Positions 1 to 7,992 of a DNA stretch of 26,458 nt are shown piece after piece; the first letter of the stretch is position 1, and each line of letters opens with the position of its first letter. Under the pieces are notes generated by a model. That model saw nothing but the letters and a program-made list of their open reading frames with translations. It had not been told where the DNA came from and ran no database searches. The DNA comes from CAYUNA01 sp047629355 (GTDB taxonomy: Bacteria; Bacteroidota; Bacteroidia; Chitinophagales; Saprospiraceae): NCBI GenBank assembly GCA_047629355.1, contig JBLHWU010000074.1, positions 1-26,458 of the forward strand, in the 5' to 3' direction. Both the position numbers and the translations under genes were made by a program.

Positions 1-84
1 AACATAAATGGTACTTTTAAAGCAAAAAGGGAGAACAAAAATGCGCTCTCAAAAAAGTAACTTTATTTAATTCGCGTTCCTTAA
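1..84 (+). repeat. Partial copy (1) of the ~167-bp palindromic repeat family
   Basis: This is the right half of a long imperfect palindrome; the left half lies outside the window. It matches 17220-17304 closely over its length (AACATAAAT at the start, AAAGCAAAAAGGGAGAACAA in the middle, then CTTTATTTAATTCGC near the end). It ends in CTTAA at 80-84. Three further copies with the same end-to-end spacing and one diverged copy lie at 9600-9766, 9762-9928, 17138-17304 and 10041-10209. It has no coding capacity and is non-autonomous if mobile. Confidence 0.75.
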
Positions 85-85
85 A

Positions 86-279
86 TACCGTGTAAAGTAA
101 ATTTGTTTAAAGTTTAAGAAGCGAGAGAAGCGTAAAATTTTCGAGCTTCAAAAAATATAGTCAGCATTGCCTGCGGCAATGCGGGTGTGCTTGTTAAGGA
201 GCAAAAACGGTTTATAAAAACCGTTTTTACCCCTTAAAATCCCCTTGTAAAAATGCAATAAAATTTACTTTACAATGTA
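86..279 (+). mobile_element. 194-bp MITE-like element, copy A
   Basis: The element begins TACCGTGTAAAGTAAATTT and ends AAATTTACTTTACAATGTA, so its ends are near-perfect inverted repeats sharing TGTAAAGTAAATTT. It is flanked on both sides by TTAAA (81-85 and 280-284), consistent with a 5-bp target duplication. The same 194-bp sequence occurs inverted at 14766-14959. It contains a central hairpin (about 194-237) around AAAAACGGTTTATAAAAACC and no reading frame. It abuts the end of the palindrome at 1-84, so it seems to have inserted at that repeat's edge. A non-autonomous transposable element is inferred; no matching transposase is visible. Confidence 0.7.
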
Positions 280-686
280 TTAAATGGGTTTTTATTAGCG
301 TTTTTATTCCCATTTTTAGATAGAATAATTTTCTTTTCTCGGAGTAAATTTATTCTTATTAATTTTCTGTGGATTCAGCGTAATATTTGATAAAAAATTC
401 AACAAAAAAATAGAAGAAAAAAAGATTATTTAATCGCTTTAAAACCTGATATAATAACGAATTTTCAGAAGAAATGGCATGGCGAGAAGACGATTCCATC
501 ACATAAAGATTTAGCTGTTTTCCTGTATTCCGTTTTTTCCCATTTCTTTACGGTCCAGCTTTTCTGTATTGTTTTCCTTCGTTAAAAATGTTGATGAGAT
601 GGTTCCTTTTATCTATTCCTTTTTTGTTATATTAAGTAGGTGACCTTTTTTTTAAAAAAGAAAAAAATCATTAAAAAACAACCAAC
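280..686. other. Gene-free AT-rich leader
   Basis: Apart from the target-duplication copy at 280-284, no gene is recognised here. There is a short inverted repeat ATGGG/CCCAT at about 285-314, and a T-run followed by an A-rich tract just before the AraC start. The stretch probably holds the promoter of the AraC gene, but no convincing Bacteroidota TTTG/TAnnTTTG pair could be assigned. Confidence 0.4.
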
Positions 687-1538
687 ATGAACATTTCCTC
701 TTTACCAGAAGACCTAAAAATTCCTTTAACATCTCCTGTCCAATTATTTAATTACCAGACCATGGATTCTTGTCTTCGCAGTAAAATTAACCTCACCAAA
801 AATACCTTCAGCTTTCTAATAGATGGAACCAAAGAAGTATTGGCAGATTATAAATCGGTTAAAATTGAAAACAATGCGTTTCTCATTATCAAATCAGGCA
901 ATTGTCTAATGACCGAGACGGTTTCAGCGGTCAATCAACAATACAAAAGCATCTTACTATTTTTTACGGATGAAATGTTGTTTAATTTTTTAGAACGCAA
1001 CCAAGTAAATGCGTCCGCACCGAAAGAAGTGAAGTCTTTTTTGGTTTGTCAATATGATCATTATATCCGTCATTTTGTCCAAAGTCTGGAAAATATTCAT
1101 CAACTGCAACCAGCGCAACAAAGTCCTCTTTTGAAAATTAAATTTGAGGAAATCATGGTTTATTTGTTGCAAAAAGAAGGAGATACCTTTTTGAATGCCA
1201 TTTTAGCCAATCACGATAGCCAAACCATCCGTTTTCTCAATGTCGTTGAAAACAATAAATTTAATAAACTTAGCCTTCAAGAACTATCTTTTTTGTCCAA
1301 TAAGAGTCTGTCCACGTTCAAACGGGCTTTTCAAAAACACTTTCAGATGACCCCAATCAAATGGTTTCAAGAGCGAAGATTGGAACACGCTGCCTTTTTA
1401 TTAAGCACCCATAAGAAACGACCAATTGAGTTGTATGAAGAAATTGGTTACGAAACCTTGTCCAATTTTGTGCAGGCTTTTAAAAAGAAATATGACGTTA
1501 CGCCAAAGCAGTTTCAATTACAAAAAATGAACTTTTAG
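687..1538 (+). CDS. AraC-family transcriptional regulator
   Basis: A 283-residue cytoplasmic DNA-binding regulator. The C-terminal ~95 residues (about 190-280) form the two helix-turn-helix motifs of the AraC/XylS family: LSLQELSFLSNKSLSTFKRA is the first helical unit, followed by the family signature around EEIGYETLSNFVQAFKKKYD and TPKQF. The N-terminal ~180 residues are a weakly conserved effector or dimerisation domain whose ligand cannot be told. The length is typical of the family. The start follows an A-rich stretch with no Shine-Dalgarno, as is normal in Bacteroidota. A secreted PEBP-family gene follows 100 bp downstream on the same strand and may be a target, but that is inference from adjacency only. 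Confidence 0.93.
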   Translation: MNISSLPEDLKIPLTSPVQLFNYQTMDSCLRSKINLTKNTFSFLIDGTKEVLADYKSVKIENNAFLIIKSGNCLMTETVSAVNQQYKSILLFFTDEMLFNFLERNQVNASAPKEVKSFLVCQYDHYIRHFVQSLENIHQLQPAQQSPLLKIKFEEIMVYLLQKEGDTFLNAILANHDSQTIRFLNVVENNKFNKLSLQELSFLSNKSLSTFKRAFQKHFQMTPIKWFQERRLEHAAFLLSTHKKRPIELYEEIGYETLSNFVQAFKKKYDVTPKQFQLQKMNF

Positions 1539-1638
1539 CAATACTTTTTGACTTTCCAAAAAAGGGATAAACAATTAAAATATTGAACCTTTGCGTCATC
1601 ATTTATTAATAAATATCAACGTTTAAAAAAATAAAAAA

Positions 1639-2196
1639 ATGCAGAAATCAATCATTACGGTAGCCTTATTATTAGCGTTTAGCCTTAGCGCATTCACTCA
1701 AAATACCTTTACCTTACATAGCAAAGATTTAGGTGGACAAACGACGACGACCCAAGAATTCGATGGTTTCGGCTGTACAGGCGAGAATCAATCACCGCAA
1801 TTGTCTTGGAGCAATGCTCCGGAAGGCACAAAAAGTTTCGCCATCACTATGTATGACCCAGATGCTCCGACTGGTAGCGGCTGGTGGCATTGGGTTGTAT
1901 TCGATATCCCTGCCGATGTCAACGAATTGGTTGCTAATGCGGGTAATCTTGACATGAAATTAGCACCAGATGGCGCGATTCAAAGCATCACTAATTATGG
2001 TGCTGCTGGTTATGGAGGTCCTTGTCCGCCAGAAGGTCATGGCTTGCACCAATATGTCATCACAGTGCATGCATTGAAAACTGATAAATTGGGCTTGGAC
2101 GCGACTACCAATCCAGCGGTTGTTGGATATTATTTGTGGAATAATACGTTGGCGAAAGCAAGTATTGTGTCTTATTATCAGCGAGAAAAGAAGTAA
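1639..2196 (+). CDS. Secreted YbhB/YbcL-type PEBP (Raf kinase inhibitor-like) protein
   Basis: A 185-residue protein of the phosphatidylethanolamine-binding protein superfamily, bacterial YbhB/YbcL branch. It has a cleavable signal peptide (about residues 1-20, hydrophobic core ALLLAFSLSAF, likely cut near FTQ/N), so it should act outside the cytoplasm. The ligand-pocket motifs are present: DPDAPTG at 73-79, His84 in the WWHWVVFDIP segment, and GPCPPEGHG at 127-135 followed by HQYVITVHAL. Length and motif spacing match the family. The physiological ligand of bacterial members is mostly unknown. The gene lies downstream of the AraC regulator and converges on the giant adhesin gene, whose stop codon is 21 bp away. 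Confidence 0.93.
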   Translation: MQKSIITVALLLAFSLSAFTQNTFTLHSKDLGGQTTTTQEFDGFGCTGENQSPQLSWSNAPEGTKSFAITMYDPDAPTGSGWWHWVVFDIPADVNELVANAGNLDMKLAPDGAIQSITNYGAAGYGGPCPPEGHGLHQYVITVHALKTDKLGLDATTNPAVVGYYLWNNTLAKASIVSYYQREKK

Positions 2197-2217
2197 GTAG
2201 ATTACCGCAATTATTCG

Positions 2218-5200
2218 CTATCGAATCAATGCTATACTTCCTCTATAGACCGATGCTTGTTCGCAGGCATCGGTTGCTATTTCTAATACCCAAACATAGA
2301 CTCCTGTTTGGGCCTCCTCATTTAAAAATTGACCATCCCAACAAGTTGTGGGGTTTGTCGTTGTAAAAACAAGATTCCCCCAACGATTGTAAATGTCCAA
2401 TTTAAATGCTTGAATACTTACCGCTTCACTAAAGTAAGCTTGAAAACAGTCATTTATTGCATCACCATTGGGACTAAAAATATTGGGAAGCGCATGTGTT
2501 CCGATCAATCCATTTTGATTGAGCGTCACCGTGATAATTGAATCACAACCTTGTGCATTTTTAAAGGTAAATATTTGTTGTTCTCCGACCGATAATTCAA
2601 CGCCATTGTAAATCATGGAAGTGCCATCGCAAGTTTCCAAATTTAATTTTTCTTCACTACTTGTACTTCCCACAACAGTAATGGAAATGATGGAATCGCA
2701 ACCGCTGCTATTTTGAAAAATGAAATCTTGCGTGTCACCAACGGATAATGTTGTGCCGTTGTAGTCAAGTTCGCCGTCGCACGTTTCTAAAATTAAATCA
2801 TTGCTGCTATTTGACAATTCAACCACCGTTACGGAAACGATAGAATCACAGCCATTACTATTTTGAAAAGGAAAATCTTGCGTGTTGCCAGCGGATAATG
2901 TTGTCCCGTTATAATCAAATGTTTCCCCATCACAAATTTCAAATGTTAAGTAATTACTACTATTTGCGAATCCAAGCACGGTTACAGAGACGATAGAATC
3001 ACAGCCGTTGCTGTTTTGAAAAATAAAATCTTGCATATCACCGACAGCAAGCAATGTTCCATTATAGTCAATCATTTCATTTTCGCAGATTTCTAAACTG
3101 AGTAAAATAGAGTCAGATTCAGTCATTTCAATAAGGATGTTTTCATTGATTTCTCCACAGTTAGAGTTTCCGGTAACGGACAAAGGAACCTCGCCATTGC
3201 TCAAATCCGCATTCCCCATGCTGTAAACCGTGGAAGCGGCATTATTCATACTAAATGTCCCATCGCCCGTCGTTTGCCAAGACCAATCCGTACTGTTTTG
3301 TGTATTAAAAATGGCGGATAAAGTCACTGTACTATCGCAATTAATGGTTTGAATCACTTCAATTTCAGGAGCAGCGAATATATTGGTACTTACGGTATTC
3401 GAGGTCAAAATTTCGATGCCGCCCATATCCAAATTGGGTACATTTTCCAAAGTAGCACTATTATTCAAAACACCATCTGCAACCCAATCGCCCAAGGCTG
3501 CATCCATTGAAAATGTGGCTATCGTATTGGCAACTACCTCATCAATAATAAAGGTCGCATTCCCAGCATCAAACGTTGAATTGCTGATACTCAATCCATT
3601 CAGATTGTAAGGTTGAAACACCCAACTAACTGGCATTGGCAATACATCCGTCAGCAACAATCCTTGCAAGGGAATATTCAATTGATTGTTAATCGTAAAC
3701 GTATAGACCACAAAGGCATCTTCGCAAATTTCCGTCACATTTACCACTTTTGTAAACTCAATAATGGTAGAAGGGCAATCCACTGTTCCATCAATTAAGA
3801 CATCTTCAACAGCAGTGGTCGCTCCGTCAAAGTCTTGATAAATTTGGTTGATATCGCCCATTAATAAAACGTCTTGATCATTGTAATTTTCATTGGCGGC
3901 AGCGGTGGCATCATAAGTGTAAGTAATGGAAATGCAGCAACCTCCAGGAATGTCAAATGAACCATTATTGTCCGTTGAACAACCATTACTATTAACGACG
4001 CTATTGAGCAAAATGAAGTCAGCGGGTGCGTCATCCATCACCAGCACACCAGTCGCGTCCAAATCGCTAATGTTGCAAATATCGACTGTGTAAATCACGA
4101 TATTATTGCAAATTGGCGTCGGAGTTGTGGTATATTTAAAGGTTTGCAAAGTGGGTAATGGCTCTGTACAAATCGTCGTATCACTGATATTATTGGAATA
4201 AGCCAATTCGTTAATATTCGTAATTGGAAAAGCAATTGGTGGTGATTGGTTGCCATCGTCATTAAAAACAGCATAAATATTAGCTGCTGCAACCACTGGC
4301 AAAGTCACCGTAAAAACCTCTGTCGAACCAATGGGAATCGCACAGGGAACTTGCCAAGTTAAAATGGGCGTTGCCGCAAATAAAGCTGGATTGTTGTAAT
4401 AAAAAGTAACGGGTGTGCCCGAAGGAATCGACAATTCCCGCAAGGCTTCAACTGTAAAAGTAAGGTCCACATTGTCAGGTGTGGGGCAACCGCCGTTGGC
4501 TGAAATATCAATAATATCAAGTGCACCATCTCGATTAAAATAAACCGTAGCCGAACTTCCAGGGGCAATTGGACATAGGTATAAATTCACGATATTTTCC
4601 GCCAAACCTTGGTCTAATTGAGAATAGGCAGGCGCACCAGGTGCGAGCAAATCAATGGAAGCGACTTCTCGCAAAATACTCCGTGTATAGCTCTCTGCAA
4701 AAGCATTGTCGAATGCGATGGTGATGATGTGGTAACCTGCCGCTTTGTATTGGTCGGCGAGACTGGCGAGGGAGGGGCTGATTTGACCACCGCTGCCATC
4801 TGTTGATAAAACTAGTATTCGTGCTGCATCGGGGCGGGCATTATTTGCTAAGTAATTTTCTCCGAAAGTGAGCGCTTCGTGGGGATTGGTACCGCCTGAA
4901 AAAGCACGGATGTTATTGACATAACTTTGCAAATTGGAGAACTCGCCAGTCATCGGTATTTGGACACTTTGTGAAAAGGCACTCGACCATTCAATAATCG
5001 CTGCACGGCTATCTTCTCCCCCCATTCCAATATTAGTTGCATTCAAAAAATCGACAAAAAACTGTTTAGATTCGTTGTATTCTATAGCATCTACTGAACC
5101 TGACACGTCATTTAAAATCATAATATCCAACGGTTGAGTACAAGGGAAAATCGGAACAATTTCATCCAATAAAGTGATTTCAACAGTTTGCTGATTGCCA

Positions 5201-6123
5201 ATATCATCTGATACCATGATTTCATATTCGCCCTGAACAAGCGTTGGAATCATAAAAATAGAATCTGCAACATTTGCTTGTATCCCGCTACTTAATCCTA
5301 ACCAACTCAACTGGTACGGTGGCGTTCCTCCTGCCACAATTAGGTTGATTTCTCCATTATTAAACCCGTTGGAACTATTGGTGGTCGTAATTTCGATGAT
5401 TTCAAAAATAGACCCTATTTCAGAAATTAAAAGGATGTTTTCTTTAATTAATTCAAGCCCTTCTGCGTCTGTTACAGTTAAACTATAAGTTCCTTCGGAT
5501 AGATTATCAATAATGAAATTAGGCTCATTGCTGCTGCCCGTTGCAGTTTGACCGTCTTCTGTGCGCTCCCAAAGAAAGGTAAAAGGGGCAGTTGCGCCGA
5601 TGACTTGTACTTGGATTGAGCCGTTATTTGCGCCGAAGCAGGGAATGTTAATGGAGATTTCTAAGCGTTCGCAAGTTGCATCTAAAATTTCTGTAAAGGA
5701 ATCACATTCGGACTCATTATTAAAGATACTGATAGAGCCGCCTATTGCGCCAGAAGTATTGAGTAGGTCTTTTACCGCACAACAATTAGCTAAACTTTCG
5801 TTATTTGCAATAGCAAAAGTGCCTCCTACAGAACTTAAATTTTCTAAACCATCCAGTTGCAGTAAACCTGAGTTGTTGTTTAGTTGAAAATAGTTACCAA
5901 CGTCCGTCAAATTTAAAAAACCTGCGAAACTGGTTAAAATATTACAGCCCGTTATTCTCAAATCCTCTCCGACTGAAATTAGATTAGCGAAACCATCAAG
6001 ATTTGTTAAGTCGTCATTATTATCAATTCGTAAATTGCTCGTAATGGAACTTATATTGATAAACCCATCTACATTAATTATATCATTGGCGTAAATGTGC
6101 AATTCTCCCGCAATAGCCGTCAA
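2218..6123 (-). CDS. C-terminal part of a frame-broken LRR/SprB/vWA surface protein with type B T9SS sorting domain
   Basis: A 1301-codon frame opening at TTG and overlapping the stop of the 6120-7838 frame. Domains in order: five LRR-like units (1-110), SprB repeats (about 155-320), a von Willebrand A domain (about 330-515) with MIDAS residues D339-x-S341-x-S343, T412 and D442, DUF11-like adhesive domains (about 660-910), four ~50-residue Cys repeats (1009-1205), and a gliding-motility C-terminal domain (about 1213-1301: FSPNGDAIND, YNRWGNLVF, ending YRGSIALIR). T9SS cargo needs a Sec signal peptide, and this frame has none. The missing signal peptide and the matching repeats lie in the frame upstream, so it is the distal part of one gene rather than an independent protein. 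If the frameshift is real, no export is expected unless translation is corrected. Confidence 0.85.
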   Translation of the reverse strand: MTAIAGELHIYANDIINVDGFINISSITSNLRIDNNDDLTNLDGFANLISVGEDLRITGCNILTSFAGFLNLTDVGNYFQLNNNSGLLQLDGLENLSSVGGTFAIANNESLANCCAVKDLLNTSGAIGGSISIFNNESECDSFTEILDATCERLEISINIPCFGANNGSIQVQVIGATAPFTFLWERTEDGQTATGSSNEPNFIIDNLSEGTYSLTVTDAEGLELIKENILLISEIGSIFEIIEITTTNSSNGFNNGEINLIVAGGTPPYQLSWLGLSSGIQANVADSIFMIPTLVQGEYEIMVSDDIGNQQTVEITLLDEIVPIFPCTQPLDIMILNDVSGSVDAIEYNESKQFFVDFLNATNIGMGGEDSRAAIIEWSSAFSQSVQIPMTGEFSNLQSYVNNIRAFSGGTNPHEALTFGENYLANNARPDAARILVLSTDGSGGQISPSLASLADQYKAAGYHIITIAFDNAFAESYTRSILREVASIDLLAPGAPAYSQLDQGLAENIVNLYLCPIAPGSSATVYFNRDGALDIIDISANGGCPTPDNVDLTFTVEALRELSIPSGTPVTFYYNNPALFAATPILTWQVPCAIPIGSTEVFTVTLPVVAAANIYAVFNDDGNQSPPIAFPITNINELAYSNNISDTTICTEPLPTLQTFKYTTTPTPICNNIVIYTVDICNISDLDATGVLVMDDAPADFILLNSVVNSNGCSTDNNGSFDIPGGCCISITYTYDATAAANENYNDQDVLLMGDINQIYQDFDGATTAVEDVLIDGTVDCPSTIIEFTKVVNVTEICEDAFVVYTFTINNQLNIPLQGLLLTDVLPMPVSWVFQPYNLNGLSISNSTFDAGNATFIIDEVVANTIATFSMDAALGDWVADGVLNNSATLENVPNLDMGGIEILTSNTVSTNIFAAPEIEVIQTINCDSTVTLSAIFNTQNSTDWSWQTTGDGTFSMNNAASTVYSMGNADLSNGEVPLSVTGNSNCGEINENILIEMTESDSILLSLEICENEMIDYNGTLLAVGDMQDFIFQNSNGCDSIVSVTVLGFANSSNYLTFEICDGETFDYNGTTLSAGNTQDFPFQNSNGCDSIVSVTVVELSNSSNDLILETCDGELDYNGTTLSVGDTQDFIFQNSSGCDSIISITVVGSTSSEEKLNLETCDGTSMIYNGVELSVGEQQIFTFKNAQGCDSIITVTLNQNGLIGTHALPNIFSPNGDAINDCFQAYFSEAVSIQAFKLDIYNRWGNLVFTTTNPTTCWDGQFLNEEAQTGVYVWVLEIATDACEQASVYRGSIALIR
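2509..3099 (-). repeat. Four tandem ~150-bp repeats encoding Cys-paired 50-residue units
   Basis: Within the vWA adhesin, residues about 1009-1205 hold four tandem units of the pattern E-x-C-x-G-x(n)-YNGT-x-LSVG-x-x-Q-x-F-x-F-x-N-x-x-GCDSI-x-x-x-TV. Each carries two cysteines, probably a disulfide in the secreted protein. Units two and three are the most alike. The tract sits directly before the sorting domain and probably acts as a stalk. Confidence 0.8.
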
Positions 6124-7838
6124 ACCGATGAAACCACATCTACGTTTAATAAACTTGCGTTGCCACCCACTCTTAAATATTCACCAAGTGAAGTCAAATT
6201 AGTAAAGCCATCAACATTTAGTAAATTATTATTATCTACAATTTGTAAATAACCGCCAATGCTGGTCAAATTAATCAATCCATTAACATTTGTTAAAACT
6301 GTATTATCTCTTATTTGTAAATAACCGCCAATTGAAGTCAAATTAGCAAATCCATCCAAATGCAGTAAATTAAAATTATCCTCTATCTGCAAATATTCTG
6401 AAATAGCAATCAAGTTAGAGAAGTTAACATTTGTTAAAACTGTATTATCTCTTATTTGTAAATAACCGCCAATTGAAGTCAAATTAACAAACCCATCCAA
6501 ATCAAGCAACGCACCATTATCGATAATTCGTACATATTCTCCTACTGAAGTCAAATTGGTCATTCCATCCATATTCATCACAGAAGGATTGTTAACCAAC
6601 CTGAAATATCCACCGACCGATACCAAACTGTTGAAGCCGCTAACATCTAATAAAAGGTCGTTAATGATGATGCTGAAAGACTCTCCTATAGTTAACAAAT
6701 TTGAAAACCCACCAACTGTTTCTAAATTATCATTCCCGCTTAAATTCAAATATTCAGTGATATTATTTAAATTTAAAAAGCCATTGATGGTCATTAAACC
6801 TGAGTTATTTCTGATGTTCAAATAACCGCCAACGGAGGTCAAAGTAGTAAAGTCATCAAAATCAGTCAGCGCATTATTATCAATTATTTCTAAATAACCC
6901 CCAATCGTATTTAAATTGTCAAACCCGGCTAAACTTTCAATGCCATCATTAGATTCTATGTTTAAAAAGCCACCAATTGTTGTTAAATTGTTGAATGCAT
7001 TGACATTTTGTAGCACAGCGTTATCTTCTATTTGTAAAAAACTTCCAATAGAAATGATATTGGTTAAGCCATCAATATTCACTAATACTAAATTGTCATT
7101 CATAATTACAGCCCCCATTATAGTAGTCAGGTTTGTGAATCCATTGATGGTTGTTAAAAGCGGATGATTATGAATTAACAGGTAATCACCGAGTGAGGTT
7201 AAATTTTGAAAACCATTGAGCGTAACTACCGAAGCATTCTCGCCAATAGCTAAATAACTGCCAATGGTTGTTAAATTATTAAAACCGTCCACGTTGGTCA
7301 ACGCCTCGTGTTCACTGATATTCAGATAACCACCAACCGTCTCTAAATTATCCAATCCATCCAAATTCGTCAATCCTTCGTTGTCAAATAAATACAGATT
7401 TCCACCAATATTAGTTAGATTAACTAAACCATTAATATTCGGTAACGCGTCGTTAAATTGAATGTAAGCATCTCCTTCTATTTCCGTCAAACCCGATAGT
7501 CCATTGATATTAGTTAAGGCAGGATTACCTTGTATATATACGTGTGAACCAATTGAAGTTAAATTGTCCAGTCCAGCAAAATTTGATAAATTGATATTAG
7601 ACTTTATTGTCAAGACACCGCCAACAGTGGTAAGATTAGACAAATTGGACAAATCAATAATTGGGTCAGTAGGACTAAAGCTGGTTTGTATTTTAAGTTC
7701 TCCAGTAATCGTGGTAATTGAGTTGTCAAAAGCATCCACTTGAGTCTGAGTGGTAAAAGTTACATTTTGTGAAAAACAAACCGCAATAGAAAAGCTACTC
7801 AACAATACAATTAGAAAGAGTCGGTGATAAAAGAGCAT
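6120..7838 (-). CDS. N-terminal part of the frame-broken LRR adhesin (signal peptide plus LRR-like tract)
   Basis: A 572-residue frame with a Sec signal peptide (1-24, hydrophobic LFLIVLLSSFSIAV, likely cut after CFSQ). From about residue 68 it is a regular 24-residue leucine-rich repeat array resembling receptor L-domain/BspA-like repeats, consensus NLTSIGGYLxIxDNxxLTNVDGF. About 21 units start at roughly 68, 92, 116, 140 and so on to 547; one unit near 475 is a residue short. The frame ends abruptly within a repeat (NVD then VVSSV-stop). The array resumes in the other frame as GFIGLTAIAGELHI, so the stop comes from a frameshift. Alone, this fragment would be exported to the periplasm but lacks the T9SS sorting domain. 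Codons here are visibly more AT-rich than in the neighbouring GH3 gene. Confidence 0.85.
   Translation of the reverse strand: MLFYHRLFLIVLLSSFSIAVCFSQNVTFTTQTQVDAFDNSITTITGELKIQTSFSPTDPIIDLSNLSNLTTVGGVLTIKSNINLSNFAGLDNLTSIGSHVYIQGNPALTNINGLSGLTEIEGDAYIQFNDALPNINGLVNLTNIGGNLYLFDNEGLTNLDGLDNLETVGGYLNISEHEALTNVDGFNNLTTIGSYLAIGENASVVTLNGFQNLTSLGDYLLIHNHPLLTTINGFTNLTTIMGAVIMNDNLVLVNIDGLTNIISIGSFLQIEDNAVLQNVNAFNNLTTIGGFLNIESNDGIESLAGFDNLNTIGGYLEIIDNNALTDFDDFTTLTSVGGYLNIRNNSGLMTINGFLNLNNITEYLNLSGNDNLETVGGFSNLLTIGESFSIIINDLLLDVSGFNSLVSVGGYFRLVNNPSVMNMDGMTNLTSVGEYVRIIDNGALLDLDGFVNLTSIGGYLQIRDNTVLTNVNFSNLIAISEYLQIEDNFNLLHLDGFANLTSIGGYLQIRDNTVLTNVNGLINLTSIGGYLQIVDNNNLLNVDGFTNLTSLGEYLRVGGNASLLNVDVVSSV
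6135..6138 (-). other. Likely frameshift site (TG dinucleotide duplication)
   Basis: On the minus strand the repeat codons GTA GAT are followed by GTGGTTTC. Removing one TG from the TGTG run gives GAT GGT TTC ATC GGT TTG ACG, i.e. DGFIGLT, which restores the LRR consensus and joins the two frames. A net +2 (or -1) change at this spot therefore breaks the gene. Candidate causes are slippage at TGTG, a sequencing or assembly error, or reversible variation. There is no classical slippery heptamer here, so programmed frameshifting is less likely. Confidence 0.75.
6283..6345 (-). repeat. 63-bp perfect direct repeat, copy 1
   Basis: The sequence is identical to 6424-6486. It encodes most of one LRR unit (GGYLQIRDNTVLTNV). 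Similarity continues for about 16 bp beyond the perfect match. This is the most recent visible duplication within the LRR tract. Confidence 0.9.
6424..6486 (-). repeat. 63-bp perfect direct repeat, copy 2
   Basis: The sequence is identical to 6283-6345, with starts 141 bp apart, inside the LRR tract of the broken adhesin. The unit next to it is one residue short (NVNFSNL where neighbours have NVNGLINL), suggesting an imperfect recombination or slippage event. Confidence 0.9.
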
Positions 7839-7868
7839 GTCATTATTTTTTTAAGGGTTTTCTTAATA

Positions 7869-7899
7869 TTAGTAAAAACGATTCAATCGTTTTTACTAA
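7869..7899. terminator. Perfect hairpin, possible terminator of the GH3 gene
   Basis: A perfect 14-bp inverted repeat, TTAGTAAAAACGAT and ATCGTTTTTACTAA, separated by TCA. It lies between the end of the GH3 gene (7993) and the start of the LRR adhesin (7838), both on the minus strand, so it could end GH3 transcription or lie in the adhesin leader. The U-rich tail expected of an intrinsic terminator is weak. Confidence 0.5.
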
Positions 7900-7992
7900 G
7901 CAGTCTAAATCTACTGCATTTCCTAAAGATACATCAAAGCTATCAACAATCAGAATTTCGTCTTATAAAACTTAAAACACCGAATTTATTTC

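Noticed and set aside
5561..5887. 108-codon plus-strand frame opposite the LRR/vWA gene
   Set aside because: Antisense shadow of the repeat-encoding strand; its periodic Pro/Ser/Lys pattern mirrors the LRR repeats.
6120..6150. Programmed ribosomal frameshift
   Set aside because: No slippery heptamer or downstream structure is evident; a TG duplication inside a repeat explains the break more simply.
6556..7743. Several 79-89-codon plus-strand frames opposite the LRR tract
   Set aside because: They are antisense images of the 72-bp repeat, which explains their similarity to each other.
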